Source: Apostichopus japonicus (Eukaryota > Echinodermata > Holothuroidea > Aspidochirotida > Stichopodidae). From it: a stretch of 64,000 bases of DNA. Of the stretch, positions 1 to 12,014 are shown one piece after another. A program made the translations under genes and the position numbers. Position 1 is the first letter of the stretch; each line of letters starts with the position of its first letter. Where the stretch lies: NCBI RefSeq assembly GCF_037975245.1, contig NC_092578.1, forward strand, positions 8,641,001 through 8,705,000. Reading direction: 5' to 3'. The notes under the pieces were generated by a model that was not told the origin of the DNA, did no database searches, and worked only from the letters and a program-made list of their open reading frames with translations.

Positions 1-230
1 CATTAAATGGTATAGGCATATACCGGTATTTAATAGTATAATACCGGCATTAAATATGCCATTCACATTAGCGAATTTTGAGCTTGTTATTGACCGGCAT
101 TAAATATAATTAATGCCGGCATTACAATAATAGAATTAATACGGCTTTATTTCCCGTTTGGCCTACCATATAGCAGAGTAGTACACAGTGTAGCTGCCCG
201 CATATATCCGCATACATACAGTATAAAATA
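1..230. repeat. AT-rich stretch with CCGGCATTAAAT-type repeats
   Basis: The first 130 bases repeat a short word in direct and inverted forms: CCGGTATTTAATA, CCGGCATTAAATA (twice) and TTAATGCCGG. The copies are too few and too irregular to call a satellite. They may be the edge of a repeat that starts outside the window. No gene is seen before 231. Confidence 0.4.
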
Positions 231-359
231 ATGTTGAGTACGCCACCACCGGGACCATTTTTACATCCAATTCATTTGTCTGGTGGAATAAGAGACACAA
301 ATGCTTCTGGACCCAGTCAAGATAACTCAAGAAGTGACCCAAGATTTACAAGATTGTAA
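231..359 (+). CDS. Short Pro/Ser-rich ORF, 42 aa, possible first exon
   Basis: An ATG at 231 opens 42 codons (starting MLSTPPPGPF) that end at TAA 357-359. The ATG lies just after a TATAAAATA-like stretch at 221-230. The peptide is rich in Pro, Ser, Gly and Asp, has no recognised domain, and is too short to test for coding bias. A possible donor (AACAG|GTCTCG) near 370 lies after the stop, so it could not extend this frame. It may be a small gene, a 5' exon or chance. Confidence 0.15.
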   Translation: MLSTPPPGPFLHPIHLSGGIRDTNASGPSQDNSRSDPRFTRL

Positions 360-1438
360 AACAATTAACAGGTCTCGGTGTTTGCTGCATCTTGAAGAAG
401 GGAGGGAGACTATTGCGGCAGTGTTTACATTCACTTACACAAGCATTTATAAGTAGATTAGTATTTTGTTAAAATATTGTTTTTTTCTTTACCAAAATCT
501 AAGAACCCACTTAACGTTATCTTGTATGGGATTTATAAGCTAGTGCGTAGTTTTTATTCATACCACAATGTACTATTACGGTTATTTTCTATTGATGCAC
601 AAGCAAAACATATACTAACAATCATTCTTTTCATTACCTTTTCTTGTATGCATGTTTAAGTTTTGAACTTTGGCGAGTTACTTGCTTGTCAGGGCTACTC
701 TCTTTTGCTAAACGATATTTCATTTTTATGAAGTGTCGACTTTCGTCATATGCGAGCCAAATAATTTCTATGCATAAGTTACATTTACGGAAGTTTCGTG
801 AAAAGGTGTATCGTCTTCCTTCGTGTCCTATTTACTATCCCTTAATAGATAGCCTACTGTTGTTTAAACTGGTGGTGGGGGTTAAAATTATCGGGATTTT
901 GACAGGCCGGCGAGTTTTCGTTTTACGTCATTCAGACTATGGTCCGAAATAATAAAAAAGACAACAAACAATAATGGTGAACGAAAGATATGACGTGATT
1001 GTAAGAGTTCCCGCGATCATCGTTTGGGTTAGCACAAATTTCCCGCCATTTTGTAAAGTGTAAGAAATTCATTATAAACGCTGCTTGGGGATCTTAATGT
1101 ACCACATAATCTTACATCTGATCATCACGGGATGTACAACAATGCTTCTTCAAATAGTCATGCGTAGGCCTACGGTGAGATGAATGCATTTCCAGCAAGC
1201 ATGAATTGAACGAGTAACAAAGGTCGAATGTTCTAGACCTACAAAGCCTAATCGATATAGCCGAACTTTCGTAAAAGCACACCAAAACCTCCGACCAATC
1301 CGTTCACTACAAATATTGCTGCGCTCTGTATTAAAAAAATAATAACAGGAAATGTGAAAAGATATACATGATGCTTTGATAACTACTAAAAACTTATGCC
1401 CATTCTCGATTGCATTTGCTACAAAGGTTGTGCCACCG
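360..1438. other. No recognised gene
   Basis: AT-rich sequence. The open frames at 644-952 (+) and 1150-1479 (-) show no domain, no convincing splice borders and no family resemblance; the second runs into the adjacent MITE. Confidence 0.5.
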
Positions 1439-1442
1439 TTAA

Positions 1443-1797
1443 AGGCATTGAAGACTCGCCCCAAACCGCGTGCGGCCATCTGAAAAAGTTAACTTTCTGT
1501 TGCTTGCAAGTGACGTTTTGTTCATGTCGCTACAAAATGTAGACAGTAATGAAACGTGATATATATCTTTAGCTGGACCTGATATGTCCATCGCTGTATC
1601 GTTTGTATGCTGTGCTGTGGGTATTGACCGCAGCTACAGTACACTAGTGTCTAATTACCGACGGTAGCAGCTGTGTGTGTATTTTCTGGGATCGATGGTG
1701 GTGTTTAATACTTATGTTACACCTCATTCGAAACTAGGTCAAATTACCGGCATTAGACGTTTCTTTTTGCGCGAGTCTTCACACCCTTTAAGCGTTA
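1443..1797 (+). mobile_element. TTAA-flanked MITE (piggyBac-like), copy 1
   Basis: A 355-bp non-autonomous element bounded by TTAA at 1439-1442 and 1798-1801. The ends are imperfect inverted repeats: AGGCATTGAAGACTCGCC on the left, and AGGGTGTGAAGACTCGCGC read inward from the right. TTAA duplications are typical of piggyBac and Kolobok transposons; which one mobilised it is inferred. Related copies lie at 16554-16913 and 47911-48276 in the same orientation, and split on the opposite strand at 27264-31114. There is no coding capacity. Confidence 0.8.
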
Positions 1798-1801
1798 AGT
1801 C

Positions 1802-2448
1802 TACACGCCATAGCTTCTTTGATGCAATAATATCAAAATACACTAATAGTGGAATTTCTTGTTGGCAGCGTACCAAGAAAAGTTTTTACATGAATGTCAA
1901 GTAATATGGAACAGTATAAAACAGGTGCGGACATCGAGTTGCAACAAAACCATTTGCGAGCCCAACCAAACCATTTTGTGTTAGGGGTAAATTATTTCTT
2001 TTGAGTAAAGTGTATACAAACAGTTTTTTTCCAGAGTTTTTGGAACAATTTTACAACTGACACAAAGTCGGCATATCTGCTAAAATAATCCTATTGTTTT
2101 TAGGTTTTCCATTTTATTTGCTTTCAGTGTGGAAACTATGAAGGATTAATTTTAACTTGAAGGATTTTTTCACTTTACCCATCCACAAGTCGTACCACCA
2201 CAGTATTGCTTTTCAGAGACGAACAATGCTTTCCCTGCGCAGTGCATTGACTTTTTCACTTTTTCAAAGCTGGTAAACGTCGGTTGTATCGGGAAAGTCA
2301 CGGTAAAAAATAGTATGTGTGCGCTGCTTTGATGATGTATAGGCCTATATGCACATGCCGAAAAGATTCACTGCATAGCTGTCGATCGCTGCTCGTTTAT
2401 GTACGTATTGTCTGATGTAAATTGTCTAGCTATATTCTCTGCAAGATC

Positions 2449-2483
<35 letters not shown>

Positions 2484-2916
2484 TGCTGTGTCACGGTTTG
2501 TTTGCCTACTTATGAAACGTTTCGACGTGTCGTCATATACAAATACAGTAAATGCCTAATCCTTTGCCCACAATTGAAATCATTAGACTGGTATTTCAAC
2601 TAAGTGTTTTTCGACAGTTAATGTTTCATTGGAGTCATGGAAAGATATCGGATGCTGATCACATTGAACACGCCCTTAAAACTATGCCGTAATTATGAAC
2701 AGAAGAACAGTGTCAATAAAGTGATACGCGAGAATATGTTTAGTGCAAAATAGCGAAATATTTCCCGCGAACATGGTTCAGACGTTTCCCAAGCTTTATA
2801 ACAATCATAACCTTTAGTCAAGTTCAACTATCAAAGAATCTTCATTATACTGTTTAGTATATGTACTATAGTCTCTGCAAGTCAAAGTAAATCCTTGGCG
2901 GGCATGCCGCATTATG
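1802..2916. other. No recognised gene; contains a 33-nt poly-T
   Basis: No supported coding exon is seen. An uninterrupted run of 33 T lies at 2450-2482. It could be the oligo-A tail of a minus-strand retroposon, but no retroposon body was recognised beside it. Confidence 0.5.
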
Positions 2917-3105
2917 CAGGGGGTAGGAGCGGGGGGGGGGGGGGCATTTTTCCAAAATAGCAAATGTGCCCTACTCGCAAATAAAATGTGCCCCTTTGAT
3001 GAAGAACTGTCTTTTGGATATCTGAGGCCTTTGTTAATTTTAATATTTTTAAAAATGGCATCCCATATCTTTTTGTAGCACGGTTAACAATAAACAATCT
3101 CAATA
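2917..3105 (+). mobile_element. G-tract hAT-like repeat, 5' part
   Basis: Starts CAGGGGGTAGGAGC, followed by 14 G (2931-2944), then an AT-rich body. A second copy on the opposite strand at 52090-52333 shares the AAATGTGCCC, GAAGAACTGTCTTTTGGATATC and ACGGTTAACAATAAACAA segments and ends in the mirrored CTCCTACCCCCTG. The CAGGGG-type end is typical of hAT MITEs. No 8-bp target duplication could be paired for this copy. The open frame that crosses it on the minus strand is element sequence. Confidence 0.55.
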
Positions 3106-3520
3106 AATAGTATTGATAGCCGCTACTAACGCGTCATATATATTCCAGTGATATGGCCGGTGTGTATTGGTTTATAGCATAACGAGTGGTCGTTGTGGAA
3201 TGAGTAAGTGCCCCGCTGATTTTGTGCCCCCCCCCCCACATTTTTTTTGAAGCCTCCTACCCCCCATATTATAGACTCCTTTCGTTGAGTATATATCTAC
3301 TTAGTAACTAATTCGAATACATAATAACTTGTTGTGCTGGCCAAGGAAAATGATACGCAAGGCCGGCGGAACCGGGGTCACGTGCCCCCCCACCCCCCAC
3401 TTTTCCTCAGGTTAAAAATGTGCCCTTTTTCTACATAAAAAATTTCTAAATAAAAAGAGAGTTTATAAAGCGAAACCCACGTAGAATGAAATATTTCGGG
3501 AAGTTTTAAATGTTTACTAC

Positions 3521-3901
3521 CATAGCCTAGGCGTAGGAGCCCAATTTGATTTGGGGGGCTTTAACGACTTGCCCGAAATATATTACCATATTTTTCGTTC
3601 AAAAAGGTTAATGTGCATATCATATAGGCATGCGTCGGTTATTACAACGCATGCCAATAACATACAATCCTTTTCCGTGTCATTACCCTTCCATATTGGT
3701 TATAATTATTGGGAAAGTCGTTACAATAATAATGATCATAATAATATCAGTCTAACCATTGAAAAACACATAGTAAATTATTTTTCTTTCAGTACCGGTA
3801 GGTGCCCGAAAAATTCTCAGCATTTTGCCCGAAGTTTCACAAAAAAATTTGGTTGGGGGGGGGCTGCAGTCCCAACCCCCACCCCGCCTCCTACGCCTAT
3901 G
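3521..3901 (+). mobile_element. hAT-like MITE nested in family A element
   Basis: A 381-bp insertion with ends CATAGCCTAGGCGTAGGAGC and, from the right, CATAGGCGTAGGAGGCG. It is flanked by the perfect 8-bp duplication TTTACTAC (3513-3520 and 3902-3909). Removing it and one duplication restores the surrounding sequence. It contains the G-tract typical of these MITEs (about 3856-3863). The open frames crossing 3551-4017 are not credible genes. Confidence 0.85.
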
Positions 3902-4453
3902 TTTACTACCACAAGGCTTCTAACATTCTGGTGAATGTCATTATGCATATTCAATTTGCCAAACAAATCCTAAGGCATTTCCAAAAATGCATTGCTATAT
4001 TACATTGTGACTTATAATAAGCAGAAGCCATTTATAGCCTAATATGGATATAATGAGTATAGTTTTCATAACCTACCCCATCGTTTCGTATTTTGACATA
4101 TTTCATTTGCTTTCATGCATGTATCGATCGCGTGTGCAGGGACTTGGACTTTATAATGCAGTGCTAGTATGCATTGTTTCCGTGAGGGGGGGGGGGGGGT
4201 GGGGGCGTTGATGGAGTGATGTGCATACGCAAATACGATAATACAATAAGAGTTGTAAAGGGTACTAAACAGGGTTCGACTTATGGCCAAAAAATTGCAT
4301 AGCAACAAATTTCGACAATTGCTATACAATATTTTTGTTGCATAGCAGTTCCCCAATATTGAATAGCAGTTTTGAAATTACCACAAAACGGACCAAATGT
4401 TGGCGATCAATGTATTAACTAGAAAATGTTTGTTTATTATTATTATTTATACT

Positions 4454-5775
4454 AGTGTTGCTACGATAATCGTTTTCAATATGGGTATCGGCCGATATTT
4501 GCAATATCGGCAGCATATCGGTATCGGTAAAATTTTGCCTAATTGCCCATAACAGCAAACCGATATTGAACTTTTCTTTTTAACAGCAGAGCTACCTTTA
4601 CTTATTTATACTTGCAATGATTTGTTAATCTGCCCAAGACGATCCATTTCTTTAGCGTCAGTTAAACTCAGATTCATTTTCGATTAATATCCATGGAAAC
4701 CTGACTCTCCGTAACATCTGAAAACACGTCTACGGCGCGCGAATATAACCAATCAGTGGCGGATCCAGGATTTCGCCGAAGGGGGGGCCCAGATGGGAAA
4801 TGCCTAATCGTCGTCCTGGGGGAGGGGTCTAAGGGGAGTGGGTTCCCCCTCCCCGTTGAAAAATTTCACAAAATATGGAGGTCCTCGGTGCAATCTGGTG
4901 CTACTTTTCGTGAAAGTTTGGAGTAAAATTTATTTCCAATAAATCATGTATTCATGGTTTGCCGGGCATATATTTGCAATTTCGAGCAATGAGCTGGGAT
5001 TTACGTCTTTGGGGAGTAGGTGGTGATGCAAGCTACTCTTTACCAGGCTACTCCAGGCCATTTCATCTTGGATGCCCTCTTCCAGATGGAGACTATTGAT
5101 GCAGTCAGAGTGCCCCTCTCACCTTCATTTTATCAGAATGATGGTGTACTCTTTTTGCAAATTTATTTTACAAAAAATTACACGCACAGTGGCGTAGCTA
5201 GGATTTTTTGAGTGGGGGGGGGGCATGGGGGGCTGTTCTTTCTTGTGGGGGTGCCGGAGGTTACTATCTAAGCAGAGCGCCACCTTGGTTGGCGCGGAGC
5301 GTACAGAGAAAATTTGAGATTTCAGGACCCCCCAGATCGCAGGAGATGGCACCTGTGAGGCAAAATAGCAACCAAAAAGATGTGCAACTTTGGTGACAGA
5401 AATGCAAAAAAAGTTTTTTCTCTTTCATGCTGAATGGCCTTGCCAACTCAGCCAGACTTTTAATTTGAGGGAAGTTGGTATCATTTGTCGTTTCAAGCTG
5501 TCAAGGCCTTTCTCCCAACTCAAACCCCTGTGGGCTACCGGTAGGTTTGCAGGATATGCCCACATGTGGACTTAAATAGCATTAGAGGAAGGGGATGGAA
5601 GACTAACACGCATCGATGTTTCGGTAATGGTCCACATTGGTGGCTCGGTGCTAATTAGGCCATTTATTGGGTTTCTTGAGGCAGCTGTCATCAGAATCTG
5701 GGTTTTTGTGCCAATCGATGACCGATAACATGTATTGGTATGTAAATTTCTTCTTCATATATCTATAGCAACACT
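4454..5775. mobile_element. Possible third-level element with AGTGTTGCTA ends
   Basis: AGTGTTGCTA at 4454-4463 is mirrored exactly by TAGCAACACT at 5766-5775. Both ends adjoin related ATCGG/CGAT-rich sequence (TATCGGCCGATATTTGC near 4486, CGATGACCGATAAC near 5716). No target duplication is visible, and many unrelated MITE ends lie inside, so the boundaries are tentative. Confidence 0.4.
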
Positions 5776-7460
5776 CTAAAAACAAATGAGTGGATTTCAT
5801 TCCATTGGAGTGATCACTCGGCGCACTTCAAATTAAGAGTGAAATTTAACTCTATTGGAGTTAACCCTCACTCCTAATATGAGTGAATATAACTCTATTA
5901 GGAGTTAAGATTTACTCCAATGGAGTGGAAATTCACTCTTATACCGGAATGGTTTTATCAGTACAGTGCATATCATCATAGACGTACGTACGTACTACGT
6001 ACGTTCGTATATCAGACGCACTCGATACCCACGATACGATACGGTCCTGGAGAAACTATTTCCACTCATCATTTTTTAAGGCGATACAGTAGTGAGTATC
6101 GAACAGGCACAGCCACATGTTTGCAGGAATTTCAGAATTCCCAATATTTTATATCTCTACCAGTAGTGTTTCGACAGTTTCGTGGGCATAAAAAAGTTGT
6201 TTTGTGGAATATTCAATGACATATCAGGGGCGGATACAGGATTTGTGACAGGGGTGGTCTGACTGGTCCAGCCGCGCCTGAATGTAAGACTATCTAAGCG
6301 GAGCGCCATCATCGGTTGGCGCGGAGCGTACAAGAAAATTTTTGGCTTTACAAACCCCCCAGATGGCCGGAAACGGCACTTCCCGAGTATTCTAAGCAGC
6401 ATGTACCTAGCCTGAAAATATGGATCTCATGTCTGCAATTTCTCAATTGATGAGAAAAAAACAATCTATGAAATATGGTATTACATATCAGATGAGTTGA
6501 GATGATACGAAAATCATAATGCCTTTAGCCCCCAATCCCCTCCCGTTCCGTCACCACTGTTTGATGCAGGGCCGGATCCAGGATTCTGGAAGGGTGAGGG
6601 GTTTGCTCATGAAAAATTCGTTAGCGCATCCTAGCAGCCTACCGCTCTGTAACCTCACCGCCGAAAAAAATTCGAACACCACCTCAATTTTGAAACTTTT
6701 CGGTCTGAAAATTGAGATCGTTCGGCATTTTTGGCACGTGTAGCACGCGTGCACACTATAGTTCATTTGACGGAAAAGACACACTTGGATGACTTGTGAG
6801 GATAACCGCTTTTCTGACGTCCTACATGTTTAAAATTGGCGTTTAAATTAATTATTTTTTCTCTTTCTTTTTTCTCTCTTTTTTTTTGTTTGGCCAAGAG
6901 CTGGGGGTCCGAACCCCCTGGACCCCCCCCCCCCGCTGGATCCGCGCCTGCATATATTCATATGACTCGAGGCAATATATGAAAACCTGATACCTCGGCT
7001 CAGTACAAACGGAGCCAATCTTTTGATAGATTGTTGCGCTAGGTGGAAGCACTGAACATATTTTCAGCAGATATCGATATCGCGCAGCACAACAAGGTTC
7101 GTGGTATATGGTCGCAATCGTCGCATCGACCATTGCCATGCCATGCTGTGTGACCATTCTCATGATTACTACAGATATTGTATTTTCTTATTCTGCCAGA
7201 TGCAGACGAGATAATTGTGTAACTCTATTTCCCAAATTATTGAACAAAAAATATAAGTGAATCGCACTTATTTTTATTCTTTTTATTTTTTTACAACATT
7301 TTATTTTACCCCATTCCCAGTGGGTGGCCAGTGGGGGGCCAGCCTATTTCATGGGGGGCCTCGGCACCCCAGGCCCCCGTAGCTACGCCACTGATCACGC
7401 ATGGGGTCCTTTCCCTCGAACGCGGTAAAACAAAAATCAGGATTTTCAAATCCGCCCCTG
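4754..7460. mobile_element. Cluster of CAGTGGCGTAG/CAGGGGCGGAT hAT-MITE ends
   Basis: Left-type ends lie at 4754 (CAGTGGCGGATCCAGG), 5187 (CAGTGGCGTAGCTAGG), 6225 (CAGGGGCGGATACAGG) and 6567 (CAGGGCCGGATCCAGG). Right-type ends close at 6950 (CTGGATCCGCGCCTG), 7393 (AGCTACGCCACTG) and 7460 (AATCCGCCCCTG). Inside, 5271-5350 and 6286-6385 are copies of one segment with an AAGCRGAGCGCCA ... GGTTGGCGCGGAGCGTACA hairpin, also present at 18241-18370 and in the complete MITE at 37182-37480. The ends of 5187 and 7393 share 6 of 8 flanking bases (TACACGCA/ATCACGCA). The other pairs lack duplications. Confidence 0.6.
5785..5945. repeat. Palindromic array of GAGT/ACTC half-sites
   Basis: About 160 bp is packed with mirrored words: ATTGGAGT, AGAGTGAAATT, TAACTCTATTGGAGTTA, CACTCCTAATATGAGTG, TAACTCTATTAGGAGTTA, ACTCCAATGGAGT and ATTCACTCT. 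Several are near-perfect palindromes of 12-18 bp, and the whole block can fold on itself because its ends mirror each other (GTGGATTTCATTCCATTGGAGT against ACTCCAATGGAGTGGAAATTCAC). It lies inside the family B hAT element and may be a small foldback MITE. Confidence 0.6.
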
Positions 7461-8648
7461 CCAATGACCTTCGTGAACCTTGGCCTACACACAGCATTAG
7501 TGCAGCATATATACACTGTACTAACCATTCATTTCCTCAAAGGCCTCCGTGAAAACCTTGAACATGATGCATACAGTAACTGCACAGTTCAGCAGTGTTG
7601 GAAAACCTTGTTCAATTTCCTGCGAACACACTGCCGATTTCCCGCCGGTGTTCGCCTGCCTAGCACGCGTAACGTGCGAGCATAAAGGCGTGGTGTCCAG
7701 GGGCCCGTCTTAGGGCTATGGTGGGGTCATGGGGTAGAACCCCTCGTGGGGATCCTGGGGGCGAAAGCCCCCGAAAATTGTTGTCATTTTTTGCGATGTC
7801 TGGCGATGAAAAATTTCGCAGTTGAGGATGCAAAATACTGACAACTTTTTTTATTTAAATTGTCACGAAACTGATGAAAATTTTAAAATGACAAGTTAAA
7901 GTAGCTATATTATGTTATAAAATGAAAAGAGATTTAATCTGTCTTTCAATCTTTAAAACGTGCAACTTACAAAACTTCCGATATTATGAAACAAACAACG
8001 TTCAGTAAAGCCCCGTTTCTAGACTGCCTAACAATGAATAGCGTGCACTATGCGTACATTTTTACAACTGCAGTGTTTAACCCTATACCCAACTATTGTA
8101 CCACGGTTTATGTGCTGCGAATTTGCCCAGGTACCCTCCCAACAACTGTGAGCTCATCCCCTGTGTAACACCTGTTTCTTAGCATTTTTTTGGTACGTTG
8201 CCAGGGAACCTTTTAGTTACGTGAGATCCGCAACCGCCGAGGTGGTTAGGCTATTTGCTTTACACTTAACTATGGTAGGATATTATTTTTTCAGGTTTTT
8301 TTTTTCGCTATACGGTCAAGTGAATAAGTTGTACATTGAGTATAAACTCAATAAATTATAACTTCTACATTGTGATCGACAGTTCGTAAGTTAAGGTTTG
8401 AGTGTTTGCTCCCAAATCTGACTAGGAATTTGAATCGCACAAATCGGCACAATGTGCGATGCTGATTTGGAAACGTCTCGCAAGTTTGTTGTTTTGGATC
8501 GCATTTTGCGATGCGATACCGGAAAAATCGAACACTGGTACTAAATATCAAGCTGCATCAGTCCAATCGAATTTCTGCAAAGTGCCCTTCGACGTTGGTG
8601 CCCCCCCCCCCCCAGATTAAACGTGCTTCCGCCGCCCTTGATGATACG

Positions 8649-11030
8649 TTTACGGTTTAGATGTTCAACTTGTATGTGAAAGACACCCATGTTCTTTTAG
8701 CATGTTTTAACTCGGGATATCATACCCGAATATTTGGTCTTATCAATCGCATTCGATCGAGTACGAGATATACGTAAACCATACAGAAATATGCCTATCA
8801 GTCAAAACCGTTCCACGGAACACCCGTAAACATACATAGCAAGTCACTTGAAAAATAATCATCTCATGGGGGATAGCTTATATCGGTTCATTTTGGGGGG
8901 TTATTATTCTTGTGCCATCTACCGGTATATACCATGTATATAAATACATTATCCTATAGTTAACGTGAATGAATTTTTCATAAACAGTTGTGAATAAGCG
9001 TGTCTGCTTAAGTTCCACCCGTCGGTGGCGGCTAACTTTCGGCGGTACCATCAGGAGACATGCGATCTTTATAAGTCTAACTGAATCACCCTTACATTGT
9101 TGATTATATTATTTGAACTGAAAATCTGTAGTAAGTGAATTTTATCATCCTCATTCATGTAATTTGTAACTATCAACGATATTTGACATTCGTCTCTTCA
9201 TTGTATCACTAAACATTGTATTTTATGAATAGAAATCAGAATACAACTGCAAATAGCTGAAGTTCTCCTAACTTAGGTTTTCTACCATACCAATGCACTT
9301 GGATGTCAAATTTATGCTTTTAGTTAACATGTATACGTCTGGACTCATGAATGATCATAGTTAAACAGTTTAAGCAGGACACTAACAATTGTATTATTTT
9401 TAAGCATATTTCTGTAATCAGGGTATTATAGGAGCAGGGTAGCTCTTATGCAGGGAGACAGGAAGTTAATGTACCAGCGACTAGTTCTGCTTCCATGCAG
9501 GTACCAGCGGATAAGTATAGTTTCCTCTTCAGCCATGAGATGCGATGACTGGATGACACTTGGCTTTCGCCTTGGTAAGATGGCGGCATGTATAAGCACC
9601 CTTAAAAAAATAGACGCTATGAGCTTTGCTGCACTACATTATACATACTTCAGTGTAATTGCAAAGAATATAGTCTCATAGAATGTTTGAAGCACACAAT
9701 ACCAAGCGGATTAGTCTCAAGCAGGATGTTGTTTTAAAAAAAAAATTGAGAAAGTCAATGATCTCAAGAAGAGACATTTATGGAAATTATAAGTGATTAT
9801 TGACAATATTCAAAAAGTGTGTTTCACAATGCATAGAATTAGATGACGTATATCGAAACTGTAAAAGGTTATCTTAATAATTGGGTATTTCAGAACAGGA
9901 AAGAAAAAGTTAAAATTAACAGCGCAAGAGATATATTTATTCGTGATCGAACAAATGGAAACAAATGATCATTTTTCATGAATTATTTACCACAATATAT
10001 ATAAACAAATATGTTATTGATGTAAATAATTTTACAACAGTAACAAGACATGTGGCTTTCCAAAAGGTGTAATAATTAATGATAAATTCATGTCAGAAGG
10101 ATTTGTTTTTTTTTCTTTAAAATATACCGGTAATACAAGGTGGAAAATTCTTCTTGAAAGACTCTTTTATAGGTATCATTGAAGGTACCATATCATGAGA
10201 TGTAGGACTGGTTATGTAAATTTGAATTGTATTCGATGCACACTGAATCGTTTCAGCATCGATTTCAGCATCGATATGCTAATTCCGGTGCCTAAGCACG
10301 GCATTGGTTAAGTGTATGTTTTACAGATTGTCTACCTTGCTTGATCAAACTCAATTATCACATCATTTTTTTTTACCTTTTTGTATACAGAAGCTAATCC
10401 GCTTTTATTAAATATAGTTACGTTTGTCTTTATCCCTATAAACAATATTTTTGCGTTTGTAAAGAATGATGTATTTATTTTATTTTTAATTTACAACTAC
10501 AAAACTACTTCACAGTAACTATACATAAATCTATAACCAAAACTTATTTGCGGATTTTTCCCATGTTTGTGGTTATATTGTTGCTAAAGATTTCCAGCTG
10601 GGAAAACCACCTTTCTATATACTTTATGTACTAGGCTTCTTTGGCATATATAACGAAACGAATTAAGCAAATTCGATACAAAATAGGTGATGTATTAATG
10701 ACTTTCAGACAATTCACAAATTATCAATTAACATTCAGTTCATATAACAGTTACTTAAGTATGAAACTGTGAAGAAAAAAATTGACATTTCTGTTTTTTG
10801 ATCGGAAAGAATATTAGTGAAAAGGTTATAACTTACTTGTCCTTCGTTGATGAACCTCTCTTGACTTTAGATTCCACTTTGAAAGCAACCATAAAAGTTT
10901 ATCAGCTAATTGAGATGTGTTTCATACGAAAGAATTACGTATGCTTAAACCACGAACGAACAATCGTTAAATGAAACCTTCATATGCGCAACTTGCAAGT
11001 ACGTAAATTGCCTCCGATATCGCGTGCCAA
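8649..11030. other. No recognised gene
   Basis: AT-rich sequence. The only longer frame (9448-9681, +) has no domain. A stretch at 9534-9575 ends in a good donor (CCTTG|GTAAGA) and might be an exon, but no partner exon or family was recognised. Confidence 0.45.
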
Positions 11031-12014
11031 ATGTCTGCAAATGGTATTCTTTTAGCCAATCAGCAAAAAAAGCACTTGGTGTCAGAGGCTCGTGTGGATA
11101 AGCTGGTACTCCTTGACTTAAACCCGGCTTTTGACACCATTGATCATAATGTCCTTTTGCCCGTATTATCTAATGAAATTGGTATTAGGCCTACTGGTAT
11201 TGTCCTTAACTGGTTTAAAAGTTTTATTGTGGGCAGATCTCAAAGAGTTAGAATTGGGGGCTGTTCTTCTGATTAGATTACAATTAAGTTTGGTGTGCCA
11301 CAGAGATCTGTTTTGGGTCCAGTCTTTATTAAAATCTATATTCGTACACTTTACGTTGAAGTTTCTAGAATGGGTTTTTATATTCATGGTTTCGCTGATG
11401 AACACCAGGTTTAAAAATACTTCAGGCACCATAATCAAGGATCTGTTCTGGTTGATTCTCTGCAACCTCCTTTGGTTGCATTCAATGATTGAGGTGCAAA
11501 TATTATTTGCAACTCAACCCTGGAAAGACCCAAATAATTGTATTTGGTCCCCTCCTATACTAAAACTGATTCATATCAAGGGTGTTATACTGTTCATTTT
11601 GTACGTTTTGACCAAATTGTTCGAAACCTTGGTGTTCATTTTGACGACACCATGTCTTTTCGGCATCAAATCTGTTCACTTAAATCCAGGTGCTTTCATA
11701 ATCTAAGAACTATTTCTAAACTGCGGTTCTATCTTACTAAGTCTGAGTTAAGCACTATTGTCCAATCCATGGTTATTTCGCATATTGATTATTGTAACTC
11801 ACTTTATTTTGGTATCAACCAACATTTATATGATCAACTCCAATCTGTTCAAAATTTTGCTGCGAGAATGATATATGATAGAAGTAGATATGATCATGTG
11901 ACTGATCTATTCCATGATCTTCATTGGCTTAAAATCAAGGAGAGGGTGAACTTTAAAATAATATTGATTGTGTTTAAGTCTGCTAGAGGACTGGGTCCTA
12001 AAATATATCCATGA
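11031..12014 (+). mobile_element. Decayed CR1/L2-like LINE, reverse transcriptase 3' half
   Basis: The frame at 11085-11276 reads LVLLDLNPAFDTIDHNVLL then WFKSFIVGRSQRV, the classic non-LTR reverse transcriptase block around the first catalytic Asp. Past a stop, about 11388-11410 encodes GFADEHQV, a worn form of the YADD active-site box. A third frame (11600-12014) gives the C-terminal region: LGVHFDDTMSF, LQSVQNFAARMIYDRSRYDH, LHWLKIKERVNFKI and ARGLGPKIYP. Pieces lie in different frames with stops between them, so it is dead. No 5' region, endonuclease or 3' tail repeat was found. The clade is inferred from the C-terminal pattern. Confidence 0.85.

Larger units (their letters stand above)
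4270..8537 (+). mobile_element. hAT-like element, family B, nested in family A element
   Basis: The ends are CAGGGTTCGACTTATGG at 4270 and, from the right, CAGTGTTCGATTTTTCC at 8537. They are flanked by the perfect duplication GTACTAAA (4262-4269 and 8538-8545). Excising it joins GGGTACTAAA to TATCAAGCTGCATC, which matches the continuous sequence in the 18114-18762 copy (GGGTACTAAATATAAGGCTG), so the order of insertion is clear. The 4.27-kb interior is itself full of MITE ends. No hAT transposase (BED finger, dimerisation domain) was recognised in any frame. Confidence 0.85.
3358..8640 (+). mobile_element. hAT-like element, family A, swollen by nested insertions
   Basis: The ends are CAAGGCCGGCGGAACCGGGG at 3358 and TTCCGCCGCCCTTG at 8640. 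They are flanked by a perfect 8-bp duplication ATGATACG (3350-3357 and 8641-8648), the signature of hAT transposition. A second complete copy at 18114-18762 is only 649 bp. Most of the 5,283 bp here comes from later insertions, two of which carry their own perfect duplications (3521-3901 and 4270-8537). Shared family segments include the AAAATGTGCCCTTTTTCTAC block near 3415 and the G-tract plus CGTTGATGGAGTGATGTG block near 4186-4225. No transposase frame was recognised. Confidence 0.85.

Noticed and set aside
1150-1479. 109-codon minus-strand ORF
   Set aside because: It runs into a MITE end and has no recognisable features.
4754-4905. Target duplication for the CAGTGGCGGATCC end at 4754
   Set aside because: The flank TAACCAAT is not matched beside any right-type end in the cluster; CCAATGAC after 7460 is only a partial, shifted match.
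5187-7393. A single 2.2-kb hAT element from 5187 to 7393
   Set aside because: Flanks match at only 6 of 8 bases and the span would cross the 4454-5775 inverted ends, which nesting cannot produce; left as unpaired ends.
9448-9681. 77-codon ORF with a possible donor at 9573
   Set aside because: No family resemblance, no acceptor or partner exon that keeps a frame.
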